Shown here: positions 26,303 through 35,494 of the stretch, in pieces
Position numbering within the stretch: position 1 is the first letter of the stretch
How the letters are laid out: every line of letters starts with the position of its first letter
From: an uncultured Verrucomicrobiota bacterium
GTDB taxonomy: Bacteria > Verrucomicrobiota > Verrucomicrobiia > Verrucomicrobiales > DEV007
NCBI GenBank assembly: GCA_902510815.1
Contig: CABXDI010000007.1
Location: 1 to 53,981 of the forward strand
DNA: 53,981 nt
Direction of reading: 5' to 3'
The notes under the pieces: generated by a model
Database searches by the model: none
The model's input: only the letters and a program-made list of their open reading frames with translations
Told to the model about the DNA's origin: nothing
Translations under genes and position numbers: made by a program

Positions 26303-27685
26303 TTATACCATTTTATAAAACTCTTCCCACCCTTGACGGGGCTTGATAGAAAGCCTCGCATTAGCCAGTTTGTCATTAGTTATTTGCTTCGTCTTAGGAT
26401 CAAACTTGATATTACGGTTGTAATATTGAGCAATACAACCAAGCGTTAGAACTTGAGTAAGTAGACCTCCAACGCTAAATGGAGACCAAGTTTTACCATT
26501 GCCAAGACACGCTTGTATAAATGACTCTGAATGATTGTCACGAATGTTTTCAGTCTTTAAATCTAGATCTTTTGATTTCTCATAGGGAAACAATCGCGAA
26601 CTACCTCCATGAGAATTACGCTGAACCATATAGTCCTCTCCATCAACCTTGAACAAGGTTCCTGCACCTCCGAGCCGAGGGGCTTTTTCCGAATTGTCCC
26701 AGTATTTCTTTGGAACTGAGGCCTGACAATTTACACCATCCTTCCAATTAAGTTTCAATGCTGGATGTTTACCTCGAGCAGGAAAGCTAAACTCCATATG
26801 AGAATTGAGTGGAAAGATAATTTTATTATGATCATCCATGCGTTGAGCCTTAACTTCAGTAGGTAAACCTAAATCAAGGTAATGATGAATCATATCAATA
26901 ATATGACACCCCCAATCCCCTAACATCCCAGAACCGTAAGGATGAAAACCACGCCACTCAAAAGTATGATACATTCGGCTAAAGGAGTGATACTCGGCTG
27001 GTCCAAGCCACATATTCCAATCCATACCCTTTGGTTTAGCTTCCTCTTTTGGCCATGCATTAATTCGTTTATCCTTCTGCATAAAGAAACAACTCGGCCC
27101 TTTCCACGCATCAACTTGTGTAACATTCTTAATAATACCCTTCTTGACCCATTCACGAAATTGATTCGATGAGGTTCCTGTATGACCTTGATTACCCATT
27201 TGAGTAACCACACCGAATTTTTTTTCTGCCTTCATCAGAAGTTCTGCCTCCTGGAAAGAATGTGTAAGTGGCTTTTCTACATAAACATGTTTACCCATAG
27301 ACATTGCTAATATCGTGGCACAGAAATGAGAATGATCTGGGACCACTACACTAACCGCATCGATATCGTTTCCAGATTTATCCATCATTTCACGGAAGTC
27401 TGCATACCTCTTTACTTTAGGCCAACGGGTGAGATTCTTTTTTACATTGCGAGCTGAGTAATCTACGTCAGCAAATGCTACGGGTTGTGCGTTACCTTTA
27501 TTACAAAGACCTGGAATCACGCCGCCAGCCCGCCCCCCTACGCCTACACATCCGAGGTTAATTCTCTTACTCGGTGGTTGTGGGTCCCCTTCTGCTCTAA
27601 CTCCTGTTGCTAGGTATGAAGGAATAAAAGTTAAACCTAAATTTTTAGAGGTTTTTTTTAGCGCATCACGACGATTAATTCTCAT
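26303..27685 (-). CDS. Tat-exported Gfo/Idh/MocA family oxidoreductase
   Basis: A 460-residue NAD(P)-binding oxidoreductase. The N-terminus carries a twin-arginine motif (NRRDALKK) and a hydrophobic region, so it is probably exported folded with its cofactor, as many planctomycete and verrucomicrobial homologues. Rossmann motif CVGVGGRAGGVIP (about 46-58), the EKPLTHS segment (about 138-144) and the C-terminal alpha/beta domain are present. These enzymes oxidise or reduce sugars and derivatives or cleave glycosides; the substrate cannot be told. Monocistronic as far as I can see. Confidence 0.9.
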   Translation of the reverse strand: MRINRRDALKKTSKNLGLTFIPSYLATGVRAEGDPQPPSKRINLGCVGVGGRAGGVIPGLCNKGNAQPVAFADVDYSARNVKKNLTRWPKVKRYADFREMMDKSGNDIDAVSVVVPDHSHFCATILAMSMGKHVYVEKPLTHSFQEAELLMKAEKKFGVVTQMGNQGHTGTSSNQFREWVKKGIIKNVTQVDAWKGPSCFFMQKDKRINAWPKEEAKPKGMDWNMWLGPAEYHSFSRMYHTFEWRGFHPYGSGMLGDWGCHIIDMIHHYLDLGLPTEVKAQRMDDHNKIIFPLNSHMEFSFPARGKHPALKLNWKDGVNCQASVPKKYWDNSEKAPRLGGAGTLFKVDGEDYMVQRNSHGGSSRLFPYEKSKDLDLKTENIRDNHSESFIQACLGNGKTWSPFSVGGLLTQVLTLGCIAQYYNRNIKFDPKTKQITNDKLANARLSIKPRQGWEEFYKMV

Positions 27686-27876
27686 TTAATGTTTTTATAG
27701 TTCTAATAATAAACCTATTTCAATTGGATAATTCATTCAAGAATGAAGCCTCATCAAAATTGATTAATAGTAGGAAAATCTCTCTTCCTTAAAATGGATA
27801 GCAGGGAGTTAATGAAAAATCGAAAAACTCTTAGGTGAGAAAAGCTAATTTTAAAAACCCTTTCTATAAACGCAAT

Positions 27877-27904
27877 CCGCCTCACCAGTTAACTGGTGAG
27901 GCGG
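27877..27904. repeat. 28-bp perfect palindrome downstream of the TIGR02597-like gene
   Basis: CCGCCTCACCAGTT followed by its exact complement AACTGGTGAGGCGG, 14 bp per arm without a loop. It lies 42 bases after the stop at 27946 on the minus strand. A second short hairpin, GCGTCAA-aa-TTGACGC (27912-27927), lies between it and the gene. Neither is followed directly by a T run, so they may be processing or rho-dependent structures rather than an intrinsic terminator. The stem is much more GC-rich than its surroundings. Confidence 0.75.
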
Positions 27905-27911
27905 AACAGCC

Positions 27912-27927
27912 GCGTCAAAATTGACGC
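27912..27927. repeat. Short inverted repeat between the TIGR02597-like gene and the palindrome
   Basis: GCGTCAA pairs with TTGACGC around a two-base centre, 18 bases beyond the stop codon at 27946. No T run follows on the minus strand. Confidence 0.5.
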
Positions 27928-27945
27928 TCTTAAATCAGTTTTATT

Positions 27946-28908
27946 TTAGAGGTCGAGTCCGTTAGGGATTGCAACACTAACTGAACCGGCATCACCTTTG
28001 CGCTGGATAGCATATCCTGAAGCAAGAGTTTCACCACCTTTGTCAGCATCACCTGCTCCAACGGCTTTCCAACCTTTAGAAGCTGGAGGAAATCCACCGC
28101 CGTCTGTGTAGTAGTACTGAGCGTATCCACCGTTTCCGTCTGGGCTCCAAATAAGGTCACCTGCTCCATTATTTCCTTTAGCAATAAAGTTCTCAATACC
28201 TGTGTCAGCAAGTGCAACACCTACTGGGAGAACACGATTCAAAAAGTTGAATCCGCTATTAACACTGAAAGATGTAGCTTCTGTACGAACGTGACCTACG
28301 AATACGATATCAAGGTCTGCCGCCTGACGACGCTGAACAAAGATACCTGCTGTGAAAGGAACTGAAGCTCCTGCTTGATCCGCAGCACCAGCACCAATTG
28401 CACGCCATCCTGCTGGACGTGGTGGGAATCCTACACCGTCATCATAGAAAATCTGAGAGAATCCATCTGCAGTTGGAATCCAAACAACATCAGCTGAAGA
28501 AGCGTTACCTGCTCCAAGTCCTGCTGAGTTATCTGCACCAAATAAAGAACCAACTGTTACGTCAGCGCGGATCTCATAAGAGTCACCAGAGCTTACTGCG
28601 AGGTCAGTTGTAAGTGAAGTTGCATCGAATCCTGTTACAGCAGCACTAGCACCTGAAGTGATGTTTTGAACTGTGTAAGAAACTCCGTCATCAAGAAGTG
28701 CAGTGAAATCTGCATCGTTGTCTGTAGCTGCGTCCGCATCGAACTCACCAGCTGCAGCAATTGCATTTCCAACGTTAACACCCATCAAGGTGAAAGAATT
28801 GCCTTTGGCTGTTTCAGTATGGTAACCAACTGGCTTGGTTGTTGCTGTCTGAGCGCTTACGACGCTCATGCTTACGAGGATTCCCAAAAGGGTAAATTTT
28901 ATTTTCAT
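27946..28908 (-). CDS. Secreted TIGR02597-like protein with internal repeat
   Basis: A 320-residue exported protein (signal peptide about 1-19) with no known activity. Overall composition, length and repeat pattern match the verrucomicrobial TIGR02597 family as I recall it. Two homologous segments of about 55 residues, one near 145-200 and one near 250-305, share the pattern W-x-P..DG..Q..(F/Y)Y..D..GFPP..GW.A(I/V)GAG.AD and end in a Q-R pair. A shared upstream element is described separately. It lies downstream of gspD on the same strand, 242 bp away, and could be a secretion substrate; that is inference. Confidence 0.7.
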   Translation of the reverse strand: MKIKFTLLGILVSMSVVSAQTATTKPVGYHTETAKGNSFTLMGVNVGNAIAAAGEFDADAATDNDADFTALLDDGVSYTVQNITSGASAAVTGFDATSLTTDLAVSSGDSYEIRADVTVGSLFGADNSAGLGAGNASSADVVWIPTADGFSQIFYDDGVGFPPRPAGWRAIGAGAADQAGASVPFTAGIFVQRRQAADLDIVFVGHVRTEATSFSVNSGFNFLNRVLPVGVALADTGIENFIAKGNNGAGDLIWSPDGNGGYAQYYYTDGGGFPPASKGWKAVGAGDADKGGETLASGYAIQRKGDAGSVSVAIPNGLDL

Positions 28909-29150
28909 GGCTGTAGTTTGTGGGTGTTTGTTTTAATTATTAAAATAACTGATTTATAACAATTTAACGGTTTCATCGCATTCAATCAACACTTTTAAGT
29001 GATGAAAACTATGAAATTGTTGTAACTTAAAAAAAATTCAATTTTCTTCATTTTAACCTATAAAAATAGACTTTTAATGTCTTATCTTGATTGTGAGAAT
29101 GGAAAATTTACCAGATTTCGTGAAGAAAACTTAAGTATTTTAAGAACTTT

Positions 29151-31541
29151 TTATGACTCTTTATTCGATTTTTTCCGGAACAATTTATTGAAAATACCCT
29201 TTTTCTTTTGTTTCGATTTTTCAATTGGTCTCGATGAAGGTTTTGACGCTTCTTCTTGAGGCAAAGGAGGTTCGACAAAAACCTTACCTTTACTACCTAA
29301 AACTTTATTACCATTTGGAAATAGAGCCGGATCCAACTCAGGTTCGCTACTACCTGCCTCTATCGCATTTTCTCCAACGATCGTTTCACGAATCTCTTTA
29401 ATATTTTTTTCAATTAAATCATCCGTCGTCTCAATGATATGCGGTTGAAGAAAAATTAATAATTCTTTTCGATTCTTTTGTTTAGATGTCGAACCTAAGA
29501 GATTTTTAACCAATGGAATTTTTGTTAGAAAAGGTAATCCCGTTACCAGTTCATTATCATCCTCTTGGATAATGCCACCTAATACCACAATTGCTTTATT
29601 GGGTAATCGGACAGTTGTCTCAAATTGCTGAGTCGCAATGTCAGGAACCTCATTACCTCCTATGACTGTAGTACCAGTGATATTTTCATTTTCCTGAGAA
29701 ACGGTTAACGTGACTTCATCTTTAGAGTTAATAAGAGGAACAACATCAAGTCTGAGAAGAACTTCCTCAAAACCAATACTAGAAGAAACATTACCACCTG
29801 CATCAAGACTCGAAATGCTCTGAGTCGGTACAGCAACTCTCTCTCCAGAAGCAATACTCGCAAGCTGGTTATTAGCAGTAAAAACAAATGGTCTAGAAAT
29901 AACTTCGAAACGATTTGTACTCTCAAGAGCTTGGATATATCCATTAAAGTAATCTCCAACTTGAGCCCAAACACCTAATCCATCGGGAGTAGGAAAAGAG
30001 TCTGCAACAGCTGCTAGATTTGCGACATCGATTACTCCTACTCCTCCAGTAGCTGTTTTATAACTACCGGCAACATTGACCGTCTCACCATCAACGCTGA
30101 TCTCTTCGACAGTACGAAGAAGGTCCTTACCAAATTTAATGTCATCTCCGAGTGAAACCTGTGCAATAACCGCATTAATATAAACTTGCCTTGGTCTTAT
30201 ATCAATTTCATCTAAGAGTTGATCAATTATTCTGAGTTGTTCTGGTGGGCCGGAAACGACAATATTATTCAATTGAGAATCTCCTATAAGTAAGGTGTTT
30301 CCAATGAGCACGGAATCTGGTCCAGCAAGTTCAGATGGACTGGAAAGACTACTACCTCCTAAACCTCCTCCACCACTAGTACCAGAGAACCCGCCTGTGG
30401 TTGTTCTAGATGAACGGCTCGAGCCACGACTACTTGATCCAGTAATACCACCTGCACCTGTACGTGAACTTGAAGTAGCTCCTCTTCTAGAGCTGCTAGA
30501 GGTTCCCCCTGCTCCCGAAGTTCCACCATCTACAAATCTTGAAAGTGCATTGGTAGCAACTGGCATAAAATCAATTACTGGAATGTACTTAAGTTCACGC
30601 TTAAGAAAATTATCAATCTTACTCGGTGCATCAAAAATTTCGACCAAGCTAGATATGTATGCAATGTCTACAGGTCTAGCTATGACTAGAATCGAGTTTG
30701 TCCTAGTAATTGCTTGGATCTGGATAGTATTACCATCTGGTGCAGATTGAGGAGAGGGCTGGCCAGCGTTACCATTATTATTGGGTGCTTGAGTCCTTCC
30801 AGCTGGACTAATAACCACGTTGGTCCTTGGACTTGATGATCCACTGCCACTACGACCAGAGGATTGAGCTTGCAGAATCTCATTTAGAGAAGCAGCAACT
30901 TCTTGAGCATCTGCCCTAACCAATTCTATTGACTCAGGGGTTACTCCAGTTCCAGGAACATCAATCTGGTCCTTTAATTGAACTAGGGTTCTTACAAGGG
31001 GCACGTTATCTGTGATAACAATGGCATTCACATTAGTAACTGGAGCTATACTACTGTAAGGATTAGGCCTAGACACGACTTGGAAAACTCGCAATGCATC
31101 CTCAGGTGAAACATAATCAAATTTCATCACATAAGTAACAATTCGATCTCCTTCTGGAAGATCTTCTGCAGTAAGATAAATTCTTGGGTCAAGCTTTATA
31201 CCAACTGGTGATTTCCCTGCTGCGTTAATTAAAACATCAGTCTTCTCGTCCTTCTCAATAATTGCAAATCCATTCAATAGTAAAGAACCCTTGATGAATT
31301 CTATAGCCTCCTCGGGCTCCATATCGATTTGAGAATTAATGGTAATAGATGAACCTGCCACAGAACCATCTACCATTAATCTTTTGCCACTTATGGCCTC
31401 ATACCTAGGAATAACAAATTCACCTATCGGAACATTCACCCAGTTGATAGTTTCAGCTACTGCCTTATGCAACGGAGAAACGATAATGATCGCAAGAAAA
31501 ACTAACAGCAATCGGTGAGGTTTTTTTATCAATTTATACAT
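29151..31541 (-). CDS. gspD: Type II secretion secretin GspD
   Basis: Outer-membrane channel of the type II secretion system, 796 aa. After the signal peptide (about 1-29) come the N0-N1-N2-N3 domains and the secretin domain. The secretin segment with VPDIATQQFETTV, the VVLGGIIQEDDNE and the KIPLVKNLLGS motifs (about 640-700) is characteristic. A Ser/Gly/Arg-rich, low-complexity stretch separates N-domains (encoded about 30340-30540). The start ATG at 31541 is preceded by AAGGA at a suitable spacing, one of the few Shine-Dalgarno sites in the window. Last gene of the operon; the C-like gene lies 55 bp upstream. Confidence 0.95.
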   Translation of the reverse strand: MYKLIKKPHRLLLVFLAIIIVSPLHKAVAETINWVNVPIGEFVIPRYEAISGKRLMVDGSVAGSSITINSQIDMEPEEAIEFIKGSLLLNGFAIIEKDEKTDVLINAAGKSPVGIKLDPRIYLTAEDLPEGDRIVTYVMKFDYVSPEDALRVFQVVSRPNPYSSIAPVTNVNAIVITDNVPLVRTLVQLKDQIDVPGTGVTPESIELVRADAQEVAASLNEILQAQSSGRSGSGSSSPRTNVVISPAGRTQAPNNNGNAGQPSPQSAPDGNTIQIQAITRTNSILVIARPVDIAYISSLVEIFDAPSKIDNFLKRELKYIPVIDFMPVATNALSRFVDGGTSGAGGTSSSSRRGATSSSRTGAGGITGSSSRGSSRSSRTTTGGFSGTSGGGGLGGSSLSSPSELAGPDSVLIGNTLLIGDSQLNNIVVSGPPEQLRIIDQLLDEIDIRPRQVYINAVIAQVSLGDDIKFGKDLLRTVEEISVDGETVNVAGSYKTATGGVGVIDVANLAAVADSFPTPDGLGVWAQVGDYFNGYIQALESTNRFEVISRPFVFTANNQLASIASGERVAVPTQSISSLDAGGNVSSSIGFEEVLLRLDVVPLINSKDEVTLTVSQENENITGTTVIGGNEVPDIATQQFETTVRLPNKAIVVLGGIIQEDDNELVTGLPFLTKIPLVKNLLGSTSKQKNRKELLIFLQPHIIETTDDLIEKNIKEIRETIVGENAIEAGSSEPELDPALFPNGNKVLGSKGKVFVEPPLPQEEASKPSSRPIEKSKQKKKGIFNKLFRKKSNKES

Positions 31542-31596
31542 TTTGAGGTATCCTTTTTGGGGGGATTAAATTTTTATTTTCTTTTTAAGCCTGTAA

Positions 31597-32412
31597 TTAT
31601 TTTCTAGGTGGAGGCAAGGTCACGCGCCTCTTTGAATCATTGGTATTAGATCCCTTAGAAGATCTTGCCTTAAGCATTTGTTCACGAATCTTTGCTCTTG
31701 CCGCTTCCTGCTGTTTTTTAATTTCGGCAACTTTTTGATCAGTAACCCCAGGAGGGCGAGCTGGCAGCTTACCTGTAGTTTTCTGAGAGGCCGCCTTCTT
31801 GGGTGCCGGAGCCCCTTTGACAGGCGAGCTGAGTCTCTTCGAATCAAAACTAAGAGGGCCTGAATGGCCTCCCCCTGTTAAGTAAATAGTGGTCTCCCCA
31901 ATAACACCATTACTCTCAACTTTAGTCAATTTAACCCCCTCATCAGTTTCATCACCTACACTCAGCAAACGAAACTCACCTTTCTTATTGGTTAAGCCTA
32001 CAGTGTATTGATCGCCAAACTTATCTACAGCCGCTAGTCTCCAACCCTCCCATGGACTAGGTCCTGTCTCTTTTGCTGGCGGTGCTGGTGGTTCCACGAT
32101 TTTTCTAGAAAATGGAGAATCACTCCAAGTCGGAGAGTGCCTCTGATAATCATAAGATGCCTTCTCGTCTGGGTGCTCATGATTAGGAATTAATTGTACA
32201 CTTGGTTCAACCGTTTCAAAAGTTGGCACTTCTGGTTGAGCTTCTGGTTGAGCTTCTGGTTGAGCTTCTGGTTGAGCTTCTGGCTTAGCTGGGTCTTTTT
32301 TGCTCTTTAACAATGCTTCCTCTATTCCTTGAGAATTCAGAATGATAGGAAAAAGGCAGATAATACCATATACCAAATACTTTGTTTTTTTATTAAATAA
32401 ATTACCAATCAT
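31597..32412 (-). CDS. GspC-like type II secretion protein
   Basis: A 271-residue protein with a signal or anchor sequence at the N-terminus (about 1-29), a Pro/Glu/Ala/Gln-rich linker with repeated PEAQ units, and a C-terminal part (about 115-200) with a beta-rich segment WEGWRLAAVDKFGDQYTVGL that resembles the homology region of GspC, PilP or related secretin-binding proteins. A basic, Pro-rich tail follows. The position between the GspM-like and gspD genes supports a secretin partner role. The family assignment rests mainly on context. Its start overlaps the previous gene by 4 bp (ATGA type), so translation is coupled. Confidence 0.65.
   Translation of the reverse strand: MIGNLFNKKTKYLVYGIICLFPIILNSQGIEEALLKSKKDPAKPEAQPEAQPEAQPEAQPEVPTFETVEPSVQLIPNHEHPDEKASYDYQRHSPTWSDSPFSRKIVEPPAPPAKETGPSPWEGWRLAAVDKFGDQYTVGLTNKKGEFRLLSVGDETDEGVKLTKVESNGVIGETTIYLTGGGHSGPLSFDSKRLSSPVKGAPAPKKAASQKTTGKLPARPPGVTDQKVAEIKKQQEAARAKIREQMLKARSSKGSNTNDSKRRVTLPPPRK
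32230..32289. repeat. 12-bp tandem repeat in the GspC-like gene
   Basis: Four copies of TTCTGGTTGAGC (plus strand) and a degenerate fifth encode the repeated PEAQ units. The unit is a multiple of three, so copy changes keep the frame. Confidence 0.85.
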
Positions 32413-33071
32413 TTTGCAGCTGTAAGTTTAGCGTTATTTAGATAGTTCTCCAAGTTTCCAACAGCAGCCGATAATGAAACACTAACAGTGCTACCAGAAT
32501 TTACTTCTGTGGAATACCATCGAGCGAGGATAAATGCACATTTAAGTATAGTAGGATCCTTCCTGTCCGCTTCGAATTGAATATTCGGAATAGCATAATA
32601 ACCATGTTTAATAGTACCATTTTGTATATTGGAATGATTAGCGGCTTGGATGAGTGACACTAACTTCATGATCGACATTGCAGAACCTGAAGCATTTACG
32701 TTTAGAGCAATCTGATTATAATTGGCTGTTGCTATCATTTCTGTTGGTTTAATAACAAGACTAGTCTCTGAAACTCCAGCCCCGAGTGCGCACGCCTTTA
32801 AATGAGCTTCAATTTCAACAGCAGCAGCTTCTTCACTAACAAATGCAGGTTGAGGACACTGATTAAGAAGAAATTTTCTCCGCTTTTCCCAATTTGGCCT
32901 CGTCTTTTCAAGACCTTTGTACTGAGCTAATTCTAATTCTAATTTATCCTTATCTTGACGTTTCTCGATCTTCTTTTCCTCAAGACTCGAATACCCTACA
33001 AAATTGACTACAGCAAAAAGAGCAATGCCCAGTATCGCCATCAAATTTTTTTCGCTTTTTTGTAGAGCCAT
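32409..33071 (-). CDS. GspM/PilO-like type II secretion protein
   Basis: A 220-residue bitopic inner-membrane protein. One membrane helix (about 11-28), a coiled-coil region (about 30-65, EEKKIEKRQDKDKLELEL), and a C-terminal ferredoxin-like domain (about 85-200) make the arrangement of GspM and PilO. It would pair with the GspL-like protein encoded directly upstream to form the inner-membrane platform. Sequence similarity to named GspM proteins is weak; gene order and topology decide. It overlaps the GspC-like gene by 4 bp. Confidence 0.7.
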   Translation of the reverse strand: MALQKSEKNLMAILGIALFAVVNFVGYSSLEEKKIEKRQDKDKLELELAQYKGLEKTRPNWEKRRKFLLNQCPQPAFVSEEAAAVEIEAHLKACALGAGVSETSLVIKPTEMIATANYNQIALNVNASGSAMSIMKLVSLIQAANHSNIQNGTIKHGYYAIPNIQFEADRKDPTILKCAFILARWYSTEVNSGSTVSVSLSAAVGNLENYLNNAKLTAAK

Positions 33072-33088
33072 TAGAATTTATTTAAATT

Positions 33089-34411
33089 TTAATTAATATA
33101 TTTTGATTCAGACTGAATCTGAAAAGTTGCGGTTCGGTCTTTTTTTCTAGGATCAACCTGCGGCCTTTTAATCCAAGCCCATTTATAGTTTTCTTTAAGC
33201 CCTTGAGCCTCACTAAGGGTCTTATAAAAAGCATAAGCTGCATTAGTATCCTTGCTTTGACCTTCAATAACCATTACTCCATTATTCACCCTAAAACCAG
33301 TAAACCTAAGGTCCTCAGGAGGCATTGCATTAGTTGCAAGGTGTAACAACTGAGCTGGAAAAACATTGGAATCAAGTGTTGGTTTCAATGCATTCCATTT
33401 ATTTTCAAAATCAGGTATCCAATCAACACTAGCTTTTATTTCTTCCACATCAGCCGCAATATTGTCGGCCTCAGATTTAATAGAAAAGTAACCCCATAAT
33501 AAAAGGGCTACAGCTAGAATATAAACTGCAGCAAATGAAAGAATCACATACTTCAACTTCTCCAACTTTTTTTGTGTTTGTCTGAGCTGAGCGACTTCAA
33601 CGGGTATCAATTTTGAAGTCTCAACCGGAAGCGTAGGATCAGGTCTAGAGCCAACGGAAACATCCAATCCTAAAATTTCTTTGAATTCACTTACAACATT
33701 ATCACTAACATCTTCAAGCCAAACGTATGCACCAGAAAGCTCATCAGATATACCTTTTATAAATTCGCCACTAAGTGGCCCAGCTCCATCAAGACCCAAT
33801 ATAATGCAATGAATTTCATTCACCGCAGCTGAATTAAATTCTCTACTAGTTAAACCCTCAAAATATTCAATCTTCCCCTCGTGAGTAACAGCCATTACTA
33901 ATCGTCCTAATTCTTTCCAGACAATAATATGATCTCCTGGCAACTTAAGGAACCGGCCACTAATATCAAACTCCTTGGAGCCTCCTTTTGGTAAAGGGTG
34001 TCTATATTCAGGATTAAGAACAGTTGCAAGGACTAGATTTTTTTTGATGCGTGATTCCTCACTGCCTTCTTCAGGCTCGACTTCAATAACTGAAACAATA
34101 CTATAATCAAGAAGCTTTCCATCTCCTTCTGTAGGTTTAAGGCCTGTCCTCTCAAGGTGTAGCTCTACAAGACTTTCAATGTCATCTTCATTTTCAGTGC
34201 TGACCCAAACCGGGACAGCAAAAACAGAATTCAATGGAAATGCATAATGAGTAGCTTCCTTGAAAGGTTCGCAAGATCCTGAATCATCGACTTCCTTAGT
34301 TTCAGATAAACTATAATCAGAACTTCCAAATCGATTTTCTTTCGCAATCCATAGCTCCCAAGCATCCTCACCTGGAAAACAAATCGAATTTTCTATGTTC
34401 TTTTTTGCCAT
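33089..34411 (-). CDS. GspL-like type II secretion protein
   Basis: A 440-residue inner-membrane protein. A cytoplasmic domain of about 290 residues precedes one membrane helix (about 294-316, ILSFAAVYILAVALLLWGYF) and a periplasmic ferredoxin-like domain (about 325-430) of the GspL/PilN type. The cytoplasmic part should bind the GspE ATPase. It is 27 bp after the gspK stop and 17 bp before the GspM-like gene, in the normal gene order. The start ATG is at 34411. Confidence 0.75.
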   Translation of the reverse strand: MAKKNIENSICFPGEDAWELWIAKENRFGSSDYSLSETKEVDDSGSCEPFKEATHYAFPLNSVFAVPVWVSTENEDDIESLVELHLERTGLKPTEGDGKLLDYSIVSVIEVEPEEGSEESRIKKNLVLATVLNPEYRHPLPKGGSKEFDISGRFLKLPGDHIIVWKELGRLVMAVTHEGKIEYFEGLTSREFNSAAVNEIHCIILGLDGAGPLSGEFIKGISDELSGAYVWLEDVSDNVVSEFKEILGLDVSVGSRPDPTLPVETSKLIPVEVAQLRQTQKKLEKLKYVILSFAAVYILAVALLLWGYFSIKSEADNIAADVEEIKASVDWIPDFENKWNALKPTLDSNVFPAQLLHLATNAMPPEDLRFTGFRVNNGVMVIEGQSKDTNAAYAFYKTLSEAQGLKENYKWAWIKRPQVDPRKKDRTATFQIQSESKYIN

Positions 34412-34438
34412 TTACTAAGTTTTATCCTCTAATTTTGT

Positions 34439-35494
34439 TTATTTTACGAAAATTTCTTCACGGGAGATAATTGTAGGCCTAGTGCCACGATTACGCAAAA
34501 CAACAGATATTTGTCGACGATAATCTCCTTTTATTCCAGTACTAATGATTCTTAAAGTATTGCCATTAGAAGTGAATCTAGAAGATAATTGCTCAGGAGA
34601 CGGTGGATCTAGACGAATTAATTCCTGCACCAGCAGGCCAGAATCAATATTAACATCATCTTCTGTATCCTTGACTCCATCCTCACCATTTCGTCCACTC
34701 GGGCCTTCCAGAAACTCCTGAATTTCAAGGACTTTCTCAGAATAATCACTACCTCCAATATCTTCCATTTCCAAGAGACCTGCGGCTACGGCGATAACAT
34801 TAGCAGGTGCATCATTAACGTCTATGGGCCCTTGGCTTTTAACCGTAAAATAATCTCTCCAATTAGGCTTGTAACCGGCTACGAGATCCATCCCCTTCAC
34901 AAATTGCATTTCATCAACATCATAAAAAGCTCTATTAAATGGATAATTACCACCTCCTAACCCCTCTTTTTCATACCATTCTAGTTCTGCTCCCTCCGGC
35001 GCTGCAGTTGTAATCTCATCAGCATCTACCCAATCTAATAGACAATGAACAACTTCCTGAGCCTCAGACAACTCCATTCCCCAAGACTGAAAAACATCAG
35101 CCATAGCTTTTAAATTCTCTGGAGTAGGTCGAAGCAAATAGTAATTCGGATTGATGAGACTCGCTTCCTTTCTAATTTCAACTTCAAAGCCCTCATCTGC
35201 TTCAAATTCAAAAAAATCTGCTATTGCTGGATCTTTCTCTCTACCTGGAGGTTGAGTAAGAATATTATCGTACTTCTCAATGCCATTATGTGCTGCAACA
35301 GCAATGCCCATTTCTGCAAGTTGCAGTGCTCTAAATGAAGCTTTCTCAGTACCTACCACTTCCAAATCCGCTTTTAGAACAACCATAGCACCAAAGATAG
35401 TTATACCCATGGCTACCATTAACCAAAAAACAGCAATGAGTACTGAGGCTGACTCATCTGACCGTTTACTGGTTATGGTATCTTTAGAATTCAT
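34439..35494 (-). CDS. gspK: Minor pseudopilin GspK-like
   Basis: Large minor pseudopilin (351 aa) that caps the pseudopilus tip with GspI and GspJ. The N-terminal hydrophobic helix (about 14-38, SASVLIAVFWLMVAMGITIF) lacks the Glu5 typical of the others, as is normal for GspK. The GspK-type globular domain includes DWVDADE and YKPNWRDYFTV segments and DVNDAPANVIA near residue 220, a pattern of the helix-hairpin-helix-like insertion. It overlaps gspJ by 4 bp, so it is translationally coupled. Confidence 0.85.
   Translation of the reverse strand: MNSKDTITSKRSDESASVLIAVFWLMVAMGITIFGAMVVLKADLEVVGTEKASFRALQLAEMGIAVAAHNGIEKYDNILTQPPGREKDPAIADFFEFEADEGFEVEIRKEASLINPNYYLLRPTPENLKAMADVFQSWGMELSEAQEVVHCLLDWVDADEITTAAPEGAELEWYEKEGLGGGNYPFNRAFYDVDEMQFVKGMDLVAGYKPNWRDYFTVKSQGPIDVNDAPANVIAVAAGLLEMEDIGGSDYSEKVLEIQEFLEGPSGRNGEDGVKDTEDDVNIDSGLLVQELIRLDPPSPEQLSSRFTSNGNTLRIISTGIKGDYRRQISVVLRNRGTRPTIISREEIFVK

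Noticed and set aside
29077-29259. Plus-strand open frame over the 3' end of gspD
   Set aside because: It overlaps a secure gene in another frame and has no family resemblance.
30295-30750. 151-codon plus-strand frame opposite gspD
   Set aside because: It is the antisense reading of the Ser/Gly-rich region of gspD and is low in complexity.
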